Below are positions 25,641 through 33,061 of a stretch of DNA of 64,000 nt, piece by piece; position 1 is the stretch's first letter, and each line of letters starts with the position of its first letter. Both the position numbers and the translations under genes were made by a program. Origin of the DNA: JAWKMZ01 sp041391965 (GTDB lineage: Bacteria > Bacteroidota > Bacteroidia > Flavobacteriales > Flavobacteriaceae); the NCBI GenBank assembly GCA_041391965.1, contig JAWKMZ010000008.1, positions 1-64,000 on the forward strand, read 5' to 3'. The notes under the pieces were generated by a model, which was given only the letters and a program-made list of their open reading frames with translations, did not search any database and was not told the DNA's origin.

Positions 25641-27196
25641 TTATCCTCAAAAATAATATGCTGATAAGCACCTAAATCTGGAGAAGCTGTTCTATCTACA
25701 TTCAAAATATCATTTGGTACCTGATTTGCAAAAGTGTTGTTGCCTTTATTGTTTCCTGCCGAATGATCACCAATCATCATCTTATTATTAGAAGAATCTA
25801 AAAAGTCTGGATTTTCATTAAAAATAGCATTTTCATATAACGAAGTATTGGTAAAATCATAATTATCACCAGTTGGTACATTACTTGTGTTTTGAAAACG
25901 CATCAGGCAGTTAGTGAATTTAAAATTGAAATCGCTGCCTTCTTTTTCATCTAAGAAAAACTCAGGATTGTCATTTCCATAAATAATGCAATTGTTAAAA
26001 TTTGCTTCACTTAAGTTATTAGTAAAAACCGTTTCGTTTTCATCCGTAATATAATTATTCAATAAAAGTGCAGGAAATTGTCTAAAACTATTGCTCCAAT
26101 AATTGGCAATAGTACAATGTGTAAAGTTGTATTTTCCGCCATAAGTACCAGCAAAAGAAGATTGTCCAGCGTTGTTAAAGACCACATTTTCAGCTTTTAT
26201 AGACGTTGCTCTTCCTAAAATTCCAAAATTGCTCGAATTGTAAATTTTTGAATTGCGAATAGTCAATTTAGGCGTTGCAGCATCTTGATTGCCTTCAGAC
26301 AAAATACCAACGCTTGCATTTTTGATGGTTGCAAAATTAATAGTATTCTCAACACTTCCGTTAAACAGCCAAATGGTTCCCCATTGACCTGGAATATCTT
26401 CAAAAAAAGGTTCTAAACGATCGCCTTCAAAAACGACTTCATTTTCTAAAAGCTCTTGGTCAGCACTTAATTGACCATTGACTTTTAAAGATGCATTATT
26501 GGTCACAATTAATCCAGAATTGGCATGAAAATGCACACGTGCTCCGGCTTCAATTGTAAGTGTTTTGCCTTCATCAACCGCTGCATACCCATAAATAACA
26601 TAAGGTTTTTGGTTGGTAAAGGTGAGTTCATCATCTGATAAAAAACGACCTTGAATAGCCGTTTCATCATCAACACCATCACCATCGACATCAAACGAAA
26701 GCGTTTCCACAACACCATCAGTATCTTTGTTTGGATAGATAAAAATAGCATCTTTAACTAAAGTGACTAATGTTACTTTTTGAAGGTTGGAGCCACTGTC
26801 AAACTCAATGGCATCGGTATATAAAAATTGATTATCTGCTGTCACAACATTTTGAATATCAAAAGTGGTTTCTACAAAAATATACATACTGTCTTTGGCT
26901 AAAATTTCGACATTATCAAATTCTTTTCCAGCAATACCATCTACATTTAAGCGATAATTAGAAGCTTCACCTTGGCTTAACCGAACTGTTGGAATGACAA
27001 TATCATTGTTACTTCGGTTATAGACTTTTAAATTATAAGTGCTAGAGCCAATATTGGTAAAAACCGTATCGAGATAAACAGTGTCTTTAGAAAATTCGAG
27101 ATGTCCTGTACTTGGAGCAAAGTCAAAATCTTTTCGGCAGGAGCTCCAAAGAATTAATATTGAAATTGTGATTGCAAATGATAAAATACGTTTCAT
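25637..27196 (-). CDS. Lipoprotein with right-handed parallel beta-helix
   Basis: The 519-residue product has a lipoprotein signal (FAITISILILWSSCRKDFDF, cysteine at about residue 20). Its first 170 residues form an Ig-like region ('HLEFSKDTVYLDTVFTNIGSSTYNLKVYNRSNNDIVIPTVRLSQG'). From about residue 190 to the end there are short alternating strands of the type 'INFATIKNASVGILSEGN', 'LTIRNSKIYNSSNFGILGRA' and 'NFNNCIIYGND', as in parallel beta-helix (choice-of-anchor/pectate-lyase-like) proteins, ending in 'DRTASPDLGAYQH'. It is expected on the cell surface. Catalytic residues cannot be assigned. It runs convergent to the VCBS gene, and their stop codons overlap in the sequence TTAA. Confidence 0.8.
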   Translation of the reverse strand: MKRILSFAITISILILWSSCRKDFDFAPSTGHLEFSKDTVYLDTVFTNIGSSTYNLKVYNRSNNDIVIPTVRLSQGEASNYRLNVDGIAGKEFDNVEILAKDSMYIFVETTFDIQNVVTADNQFLYTDAIEFDSGSNLQKVTLVTLVKDAIFIYPNKDTDGVVETLSFDVDGDGVDDETAIQGRFLSDDELTFTNQKPYVIYGYAAVDEGKTLTIEAGARVHFHANSGLIVTNNASLKVNGQLSADQELLENEVVFEGDRLEPFFEDIPGQWGTIWLFNGSVENTINFATIKNASVGILSEGNQDAATPKLTIRNSKIYNSSNFGILGRATSIKAENVVFNNAGQSSFAGTYGGKYNFTHCTIANYWSNSFRQFPALLLNNYITDENETVFTNNLSEANFNNCIIYGNDNPEFFLDEKEGSDFNFKFTNCLMRFQNTSNVPTGDNYDFTNTSLYENAIFNENPDFLDSSNNKMMIGDHSAGNNKGNNTFANQVPNDILNVDRTASPDLGAYQHIIFEDN

Positions 27197-27262
27197 ATAA
27201 AAAATATAGGATGTCCAAAAATATAACTTTTGAAATTATGAATTAGTATGGATCTTGATTAT

Positions 27263-27652
27263 TTAATTAAATAAATTGGCAATTTCTGGTGTGATGCGTG
27301 CAGGTTTTTTGGTTTTGTTAGAGATTAAGCACCAAATGGTTTCAGAAGTAACCAAAAGTTTATTGGTGTTTTTGTTATACATTTCGACCATACGGATTGA
27401 GGTGACGCCTTCTGCTTTTTTGACATAAGTTTTAAGTTTAATGACATCACCTAAAACAGCTTCACCTTTATAGTCAATGGTATGCTTTAGTAACACCCAA
27501 AAGTACGTGTCGCTAATGTTTTTTGTAACCTTTGAAGCCCAATGGTCTGAAGCAATATCTTGAACCCATTGCACATAACGTACATTATTAACGTGGTTGA
27601 GTTGGTCTAAATCGTCTTGTGTGACGATGAGGTTTTTTTCGAAGGTTTGCAT
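27263..27652 (-). CDS. Acyl-CoA thioesterase, 4HBT hotdog fold
   Basis: The 129-residue product has the hotdog-fold layout of YbgC/4-hydroxybenzoyl-CoA thioesterases. 'VTQDDLDQLNHVNNVRYVQWVQDIASDHW' contains the conserved Asp/His/Asn motif region near residues 12-25, and the strands 'YFWVLLKHTIDYKGEAVLGDVIKLKTYVKKAEGVTSIRMVEMYNKNTNKLLVTSETIWCLI' build the sheet. It should hydrolyse acyl-CoA or acyl-ACP thioesters in the cytoplasm; chain length is unknown. A short gap separates it from the upstream carboxypeptidase-regulatory-like gene on the same strand, with no other clear link. Confidence 0.88.
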   Translation of the reverse strand: MQTFEKNLIVTQDDLDQLNHVNNVRYVQWVQDIASDHWASKVTKNISDTYFWVLLKHTIDYKGEAVLGDVIKLKTYVKKAEGVTSIRMVEMYNKNTNKLLVTSETIWCLISNKTKKPARITPEIANLFN

Positions 27653-27681
27653 TAAAAATGATTAATGCTTAAAAGTAAAGT

Positions 27682-28560
27682 TTATTCTTTCTTTCTAAAA
27701 ATATTTGAAAGTTTATATAATAATTTTCCTGTTTTTGTGCGTTCTATATCGCCATTTCTTATTGCTTTTCTGCGTAGTTTTTGTTCTTTTTTTTCTTGTT
27801 GAAGCTTCGCTTTATAAAATGCAAGTTGGTTTTGACGGCGTTCTTGTCTTTGGCGTTTTTGTTTTAATGCTTCGGCTGAGCAAACAAATTGTGGTTCAGC
27901 ATAGCCTATTGCTCCACCAACAACAATCACTTCACCAGATACATCCTCATCCAAGGTTAAGCTAATATTATAAGTGTTTAAACTTGAAATTTTCACTTCT
28001 TTACTTTTCATTCCAACATAACTTAGCATTAGAATATCATCTATATTTGTTTTAATTGTAAAATTGCCATCAAAATCGGTTTGTACACCTTTGGTAGTGC
28101 CTTTAATAATTACATTAACTCCAGGTAGTGGCAAGCCATCTTCTACACTTGTAACGGTTCCTCTAATCACTTTTTCGTTTAAAATTGAAGTGGCTACTTT
28201 TCCTTTTATTGCATTGAGTTGTGTTGTATCTGTCTGAACAATTAGAGGAGTGTCTTGTGCTTTGGCAGTATGTGTTCCAACAGTTAACATTGCAAATAGG
28301 GAAGAAGCGACCCAACTCAAATAATTGTTTTTGTCTTTTCGGCTCAAAACAATAGCTCTATTAAGTTGACTGCTTTTAAAACGACCGCAAAGGTTACCAT
28401 GACTTTCAAGGCTTGTGACAATATCTTCGTCTGTAGCTTTGGTAAAATCGATTACAGTTTTACTGCAAACAGCACAATGTCGTCCTTTATCTTTAGGTGT
28501 CATTGTGTTCCAGTCTTCATGACAAGGTTTTGGAATGTTGATGTTGATTACTTTTCTCAT
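27682..28560 (-). CDS. Carboxypeptidase-regulatory-like domain protein with cysteine-rich N-terminus
   Basis: The 292-residue product starts with a small cysteine-containing module (about residues 8-60: 'PCHEDWNTMTPKDKGRHC', 'CSKTVIDFTKATDEDI', 'NLCGRF') that occurs in front of various Bacteroidota membrane proteins. A membrane helix follows at about residues 78-97 ('YLSWVASSLFAMLTVGT'). Then comes a CarboxypepD_reg-like beta domain (about residues 125-205: 'VIRGTVTSVEDGLPLPGVNVIIKGTTKGVQTDFDGNFTIKT'), typical of TonB-dependent receptor plugs. The C-terminal 60 residues are highly basic with arginine and lysine runs. There is no barrel, so it is not a receptor; perhaps it is a regulator or adaptor. 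Function unknown. Confidence 0.8.
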   Translation of the reverse strand: MRKVININIPKPCHEDWNTMTPKDKGRHCAVCSKTVIDFTKATDEDIVTSLESHGNLCGRFKSSQLNRAIVLSRKDKNNYLSWVASSLFAMLTVGTHTAKAQDTPLIVQTDTTQLNAIKGKVATSILNEKVIRGTVTSVEDGLPLPGVNVIIKGTTKGVQTDFDGNFTIKTNIDDILMLSYVGMKSKEVKISSLNTYNISLTLDEDVSGEVIVVGGAIGYAEPQFVCSAEALKQKRQRQERRQNQLAFYKAKLQQEKKEQKLRRKAIRNGDIERTKTGKLLYKLSNIFRKKE

Positions 28561-28633
28561 AGTTCAAATAACTATAAAAATTGTAATTTATAAAAGATAC
28601 AATGAGTAAAAAGGTCTTTTGGATGCGTGAATG

Positions 28634-29668
28634 CTACTGCTCAAAAATGGCAACCTCAAACAGTTTATCCCAATCTTTACCTGTAACAAAAATGGTTTTG
28701 GTTTTTGGGTTGTAGGCAATCCCATTTAACACATCTAACTTTGGGTGCTGCGTTACTAATTTGTGAAGTGGTGTAAAATCAATCACACCTTCCATAGCGC
28801 CATTTTTTGGGTTGATAATTGCCACGCCATTATGTTGGTAAATATTGGCATAAATTTTTCCGTCAATCCATTCCAGTTCATTTAAGCTTGGGACTTTTCC
28901 AGTATTTGTATAAGCTTGAATGTAGTTTTCTTCAGCCAAAGTATCAGCATTGAGCGTCCAAATTTTATCAGTTCCATCGGTTTTGTAAAGCATAGTACCA
29001 TCATTGCACAATCCCCAACCTTCTTTACTTTTTCCGTAGTTAAAGCTACTTATTTTTTTAAAGGTTTTAGTGTCGTACACAAAACCAACATGCTCTCTCC
29101 AAGTTAATTGATAGATGTGGTCATTCAAAACCGTTAAGCCTTCACCAAAATATTGGCTTGAAAGCGCGATATTATCAAAAACTTTTCCTGTTTTATAATC
29201 TACTTTTCTAAGTTTTGACTGGCCATATTGCCCTGTACTTTCGTATAAGGTATCGTTATGAAACTCTAAACCTTGTGTATATGAAGTGATGTCATGCGGA
29301 TATGTATTGATAATTTTGAAATTGTAAATTTTTGGAGGCTGGTTATTAACAATGGTAATATTTGTAGTTACCACTTCTGATGTATCATCATAATTTACAG
29401 TTGCAGTTAGGGTTTGAATACCCAATTTTACATTCTCAACCACAAAGTTTTCAGGAATAGTTTGCTGGTCAATTTTATAAGTTACTGAAGAAATAGTTTC
29501 GTTTTTTGGGTTTTTGAGGGACAGTTTTAAGGTCTCTCCTAAAGCAATTGTATTGTTTTTGGCATTAGTTGTGATTAAAAAACTGCTTTTTTGATGTTCA
29601 GATTTGCCACCACAAGTCCATAATAGCAAACTTAACATGGTGATACTAAAAAACTTAATTAACGACAT
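28634..29668 (-). CDS. Glutaminyl-peptide cyclotransferase (plant-type), lipoprotein
   Basis: The 344-residue product has a lipoprotein signal (ITMLSLLLWTCGGKSEH, cysteine at about residue 19). A short Ig-like region reaches about residue 105. The rest has the five-bladed propeller motifs of plant-type glutaminyl cyclases: 'FKIINTYPHDITSYTQGLEFHNDTLYESTGQYGQSKLRKVDYKTGKVFDNIALSSQYFGEGLTVLNDHIYQLTWREHVGFVYD', 'GWGLCNDGTMLYKTDGTDKIW', and later 'GVIDFTPLHKL'. Such enzymes convert N-terminal glutamine to pyroglutamate on exported proteins, protecting them from aminopeptidases. The catalytic glutamate lies in the first 'GEGLTV' region. It is divergent from the SRP RNA gene. Confidence 0.88.
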   Translation of the reverse strand: MSLIKFFSITMLSLLLWTCGGKSEHQKSSFLITTNAKNNTIALGETLKLSLKNPKNETISSVTYKIDQQTIPENFVVENVKLGIQTLTATVNYDDTSEVVTTNITIVNNQPPKIYNFKIINTYPHDITSYTQGLEFHNDTLYESTGQYGQSKLRKVDYKTGKVFDNIALSSQYFGEGLTVLNDHIYQLTWREHVGFVYDTKTFKKISSFNYGKSKEGWGLCNDGTMLYKTDGTDKIWTLNADTLAEENYIQAYTNTGKVPSLNELEWIDGKIYANIYQHNGVAIINPKNGAMEGVIDFTPLHKLVTQHPKLDVLNGIAYNPKTKTIFVTGKDWDKLFEVAIFEQ

Positions 29669-29722
29669 GGATGTGATATTTTTTTTAGCAAGTTATTTAA
29701 TAAAATTCAGTTTAAAAAATCA

Positions 29723-29752
29723 TTGTGAAAGTATTAAAAGATTGTATCTTTG
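29723..29752 (+). promoter_or_regulatory. SRP RNA promoter (-33/-7)
   Basis: TTG at 29723-29725 and TATCTTTG at 29745-29752 are separated by 19 bases, an exact match to the Bacteroidota -33/-7 arrangement. The box ends about 5 bases before the RNA begins. Confidence 0.8.
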
Positions 29753-29756
29753 CACT

Positions 29757-29853
29757 CGGCAAGTCCTACACAACCAGCTCCTGTTGAATCCTCCAGGTCG
29801 GGAACGAAGCAAAGGTAAATGGTCGTAGCGGTGTGATGTAGGTAGCTTGCCTT
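29757..29853 (+). ncRNA. ffs: Signal recognition particle RNA (4.5S type)
   Basis: The roughly 97-base RNA starts with GGCAAGTCCTACAC and ends with GTGATGTAGGTAGCTTGCC, which pair to form the long SRP hairpin; a T run follows directly as terminator. The apical domain reads CCAGGTCGGGAACGAAGC, containing the conserved GGAA tetraloop and the asymmetric loop that binds Ffh. With Ffh and FtsY, this RNA targets nascent membrane proteins to the translocon. The small size and lack of an Alu domain match Gram-negative SRP RNA. Ends are estimated from the pairing to within a few bases. Confidence 0.93.
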
Positions 29854-29911
29854 TTTTTGTACCCAATACTTTCCTTTTTTATTGTATTTTTAAGCATTAA
29901 TTTTTTAGAAC

Positions 29912-30715
29912 ATGTCAAAAATTGTTTTAATAACAGGAGGTTCTTCTGGAATTGGTAAATCTGTTGGCGAATTTTTAATCCAAAAAGGATTTATTGTTTA
30001 TGGCACCAGCAGACGTCCTGAAAATTATACAGACAGCAAATTTCCTTTAGTTCAATTGGATGTTTCCAATTCAGAATCTATTAACAATGCAATTCAAACA
30101 CTTATAGAAAAAGAAGGACGTTTAGATATTTTAATCAATAATGCAGGCGCAGGTATTACAGGACCTATTGAAGAAATTCCTGACGCTGAAATTCAACGAA
30201 ATTTTGACACCAATTTTTTTGGACCCATTCGAGTGATTAAAGCCGTTTTGCCACAAATGCGACAACAAAACTCAGGATTAATTATCAATATTACCTCAAT
30301 TGCTGGTTATATGGGTTTGCCTTATAGAGGTGTTTATAGTGCCAGTAAAGGAGCTTTAGAGTTGATAACCGAAGCCTTTAGAATGGAAATCAAAGACTTT
30401 AATATTCAAATGACTAATGTAGCACCTGGAGATTTTGCAACCAATATAGCTGCAGGACGCTATCATGCGCCAGTTTTAGAACAGTCACCTTATAAAAAAC
30501 CATATGGAAACACGCTCAATTTAATGAATACTCACGTTGATAGTGGTAAGGATCCGCAACTAATGGCTAATGCTATTTATAAAATTATCACTACAAAATC
30601 GCCTAAAATTCACTATAAAGTGGGCGAATTTATGCAGAAATTTTCTATTGTATTAAAACGAATTTTGCCAGATAAAGTTTATGAAAAAATGCTTCAAAAG
30701 CATTATAAGTTGTAA
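29912..30715 (+). CDS. Short-chain dehydrogenase/reductase
   Basis: The 267-residue product is a classical SDR with a Rossmann fold: NAD(P)-binding 'VLITGGSSGIGKSVGEFL' at the N-terminus, 'LDILINNAGAG' near residue 75, the active-site serine in 'GLIINITSIAGYMGLPYRGVYSASKGALELITEAF' near residue 131, and the YxxxK pair 'YSASK' near residues 147-151. 'APGDFATNIAAG' follows. It reduces or oxidises a carbonyl or alcohol with NAD(P)H in the cytoplasm; the substrate cannot be named from the fold. The extended C-terminus ('IYKIITTKSPKIHYKVGEFMQKFSIVLKRILPDKVYEKMLQKHY') is shared with lipid-type SDRs of this phylum. Transaldolase-family fsa follows closely. Confidence 0.88.
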   Translation: MSKIVLITGGSSGIGKSVGEFLIQKGFIVYGTSRRPENYTDSKFPLVQLDVSNSESINNAIQTLIEKEGRLDILINNAGAGITGPIEEIPDAEIQRNFDTNFFGPIRVIKAVLPQMRQQNSGLIINITSIAGYMGLPYRGVYSASKGALELITEAFRMEIKDFNIQMTNVAPGDFATNIAAGRYHAPVLEQSPYKKPYGNTLNLMNTHVDSGKDPQLMANAIYKIITTKSPKIHYKVGEFMQKFSIVLKRILPDKVYEKMLQKHYKL

Positions 30716-30720
30716 ATTTG
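30713..30720 (+). promoter_or_regulatory. Candidate -7 box of fsa
   Basis: TAAATTTG matches TAnnTTTG exactly and overlaps the SDR stop codon (TAA at 30713-30715). It ends 39 bases before the fsa ATG. No TTG element was found at the usual distance, so weak to moderate evidence. Confidence 0.35.
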
Positions 30721-30759
30721 CAACGAATTAAAAAACACAACTCAAACAAATTATATCAC

Positions 30760-31413
30760 ATGAAATTTTTTATTGACACAGCTAATTTAGAGCAAATTAA
30801 AGAGGCTCAAGACTTAGGCGTTTTGGATGGTGTGACTACCAACCCTTCATTAATGGCAAAAGAAGGCATTACCGGAACTAACAACATTTTAAAGCATTAT
30901 GTTGACATTTGTAACTTAGTTGATGGCGATGTAAGTGCAGAGGTTATTGCAACCGATTTTGAAGGCATGGTTAGAGAAGGTGAAGCATTAGCTGATTTGC
31001 ATGAACAAATTGTAGTCAAGTTACCAATGATTAAAGAGGGTATCAAAGCCTGCAAATATTTTAGTGATAAAGGCGTAAAAACTAATATGACGTTGGTGTT
31101 CTCACCAGGACAAGCCTTATTAGCGGCCAAAGCTGGTGCAACCTATGTGTCGCCTTTTATTGGCCGTTTGGACGATATTTCAACCGATGGTTTAAACCTT
31201 ATTTCTGAAATTCGTTTAATTTATGATAACTATGGTTTTGAAACCGAAATTTTAGCAGCTTCTGTACGTCACACCATGCACGTAATTGATTGCGCAAAAC
31301 TTGGTGCAGATGTAATGACTGGACCATTAAGTTCTATTGTTGGATTGTTAAAACATCCTTTAACGGATATTGGTTTGGCTCAATTTTTAGCCGATTACAA
31401 AAAAGGAAATTAA
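30760..31413 (+). CDS. fsa: Fructose-6-phosphate aldolase/transaldolase-family enzyme
   Basis: The ATG at 30760 gives MKFFIDTANLEQIKEAQDLGVLDGVTTNPSL, the usual short-transaldolase start, and 217 residues; the frame extends upstream only through a TTG in the promoter region. The TIM barrel carries the Schiff-base lysine in 'VVKLPMIKEGIKACKYF' and 'GVKTNMTLVFSPGQALLAAKAGATYVSPFIGRLDD', and the end 'AKLGADVMTGPLSSIVGLLKHPLTDIGLAQFLADYKK' is typical. Members act as F6P aldolases or transaldolases in the pentose phosphate pathway; the two cannot be separated by eye. This is the short TalC/Fsa type. A strong hairpin terminator follows. Confidence 0.9.
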   Translation: MKFFIDTANLEQIKEAQDLGVLDGVTTNPSLMAKEGITGTNNILKHYVDICNLVDGDVSAEVIATDFEGMVREGEALADLHEQIVVKLPMIKEGIKACKYFSDKGVKTNMTLVFSPGQALLAAKAGATYVSPFIGRLDDISTDGLNLISEIRLIYDNYGFETEILAASVRHTMHVIDCAKLGADVMTGPLSSIVGLLKHPLTDIGLAQFLADYKKGN

Positions 31414-31436
31414 ATTTCTTTTTTGACATAAAAAAT

Positions 31437-31464
31437 GAAAAGCTCCAAATTTGGAGCTTTTTTT
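31437..31464 (+). terminator. Bidirectional terminator after fsa
   Basis: AAAAGCTCCAAA and TTTGGAGCTTTTTTT form a perfect hairpin with T tracts on both strands. It terminates fsa and, overlapping the stop codon at 31463, also the convergent TlpA-like gene. Confidence 0.85.
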
Positions 31465-32881
31465 ATTGATTTAACTTTTTGAGTTGTTCTTCAAAATCGG
31501 AATGAAAAATGTTGTAGTTTGAATCTACTATTTTTAAATCTTTATTAACCAAAATAACCTTGCTAACAGTATTAATTACAAAAGTTTGTTTGCCTTCTTC
31601 TGGATATTTAAACTGATACTCATTGGTGGTAGGAAACTTAAAATCGTCTAAAGTCTTTTTCCAGTATTTTTTGTCATTATCATTGATGTTGATGGCAATA
31701 AAATTGATGTTCGGATATTTTGCTTTCAATTCTTTAACCTTATAATGGCTGTTTCTATAGTGTGTTTTTAGGTTAGATGACCAAAAATAAATAACAGTTG
31801 GTTTTGTGATAAGTGTGTTTAAATTAAATTCTACCTCGTTATAATTAATTAGTTTTATATTAGGTAATGGTTTCCCAGGTTTTAAGTTTTTTATAGCAAT
31901 GACCAAGCCTTTTATATAATCTTTATCTGAAGTATTGCTGCTTTTTTCAAGGAATGAATTGATTATTTTTTCATTTGCGATAGAGTCATCACCCATTGAT
32001 ATAAAGTCTTGAGTTGTATTTTTTAACAGATTGTTTTTGATGGTTTCATTTGTAATTAGGCTATCCATCAAGTTTAATTTTTCTAAATTATAAACCAAAG
32101 ATTCTCTGTTAAACATAGCATTTTCAGGAGCATTTTTATAAAACGCATCTAAAGCAATATTGTTAAAATGAGAGTATAAAAACCGATTGTAAATGTAAAA
32201 ATCGCTTAAACAACCTATATTGTAATTAATGTCTTTTCTATAAGCGTAAAAATTTTCAGGCAAATTTTTGTAGTCTCTCAAATTTTTATAACCAAAATAT
32301 CCAAAAGGATACCGCTCTTTATTGGCATAATAATTATAGTTAATACTTGTTTTGGCAATGGTCTCAAATAAATCTGATAATTCTTTGTTTTCAGAAAATG
32401 TGCTGAGTTCATTTAATTTTTCAACTCTTGATGAGTCCGAATACCTATCAAACTGCTCTGGGTTTAATTGTGATAAATTAATAAAATTTTGCTGTTCAGT
32501 TTCATTTTCTAAAAAATTCTTAATCAAAAAATTATTTTTCTTGGCTCCATTTCCTGTAAATACAAGCGATTCATCAAAATCAATGGTATTTAAACGCAAC
32601 ATAATACTGTCCTTAGGCTCCAAAAGCACCATTTGATACTCGCCACCATGTGTAAACGTGTAAAGACCAGGCTCAACATGCTTTACTTTGATAAAAAAAC
32701 GGTTTTGATTATTTAAATAAAGCGTATCCAGTTCTTCTTTAGGACTATAAAGCAATACATAATCATTATTTGGATTTATGATTTCACCGCCAAAATAAGC
32801 TGAGTCCAAAGCATCATCAGAATTATTTTTACAAGCAATAACAGACAATAAAGCTAATAATGTAATAATGTAAAGTTTCAT
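31463..32881 (-). CDS. TlpA-like lipoprotein lacking the CXXC pair
   Basis: The 472-residue product has a lipoprotein signal (ITLLALLSVIACKNNSDD, cysteine at about residue 17). A DUF4369-like N-terminal part covers residues 25-120 ('YFGGEIINPNNDYVLLYSPKEELDTLYLNNQNRFFIKVKH'), followed by a helical middle. The C-terminal thioredoxin-fold domain starts at about residue 350 ('PLPNIKLINYNEVEFNLNTLITKPTVIYFWSSNLKTHYRNSHYKVKELKAKYPNINFIAINI'). Where redox-active relatives have WCxxC, this protein has WSSNLKTHYR with no cysteine, so thiol exchange is not expected. It may bind rather than oxidise partners. The promoter at 32912-32941 is a good match to consensus. Confidence 0.82.
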   Translation of the reverse strand: MKLYIITLLALLSVIACKNNSDDALDSAYFGGEIINPNNDYVLLYSPKEELDTLYLNNQNRFFIKVKHVEPGLYTFTHGGEYQMVLLEPKDSIMLRLNTIDFDESLVFTGNGAKKNNFLIKNFLENETEQQNFINLSQLNPEQFDRYSDSSRVEKLNELSTFSENKELSDLFETIAKTSINYNYYANKERYPFGYFGYKNLRDYKNLPENFYAYRKDINYNIGCLSDFYIYNRFLYSHFNNIALDAFYKNAPENAMFNRESLVYNLEKLNLMDSLITNETIKNNLLKNTTQDFISMGDDSIANEKIINSFLEKSSNTSDKDYIKGLVIAIKNLKPGKPLPNIKLINYNEVEFNLNTLITKPTVIYFWSSNLKTHYRNSHYKVKELKAKYPNINFIAININDNDKKYWKKTLDDFKFPTTNEYQFKYPEEGKQTFVINTVSKVILVNKDLKIVDSNYNIFHSDFEEQLKKLNQ

Positions 32882-32911
32882 ATCAATGTATCATGTATTT
32901 TGAGAGATGCT

Positions 32912-32941
32912 CAAATATAACAACAAAAATAGCCCTTGCAA
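32912..32941 (-). promoter_or_regulatory. Promoter of the TlpA-like lipoprotein gene
   Basis: On the minus strand TTG (32941-32939) is followed after 19 bases by TATATTTG (32919-32912), the full Bacteroidota -33/-7 arrangement. The -7 box ends 30 bases before the start codon. Confidence 0.6.
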
Positions 32942-33031
32942 GCAAAAACTGCTGTTAATGCGCTGTTAAATCTTGTTCAACCATTTTCTTAAAATACAAG
33001 CTGTATGTTTCGTCTTGTGGTTTGATTTCTC

Positions 33032-33039
33032 TACTTTTG
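33032..33039 (+). promoter_or_regulatory. -7 box of the ABC-F gene
   Basis: TACTTTTG matches TAnnTTTG and ends 22 bases before the start codon. The nearest TTG upstream is only 14 bases away, shorter than usual, so only the -7 element is supported. Confidence 0.45.
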
Positions 33040-33061
33040 CACAAAATTTAAAAACAATAAT

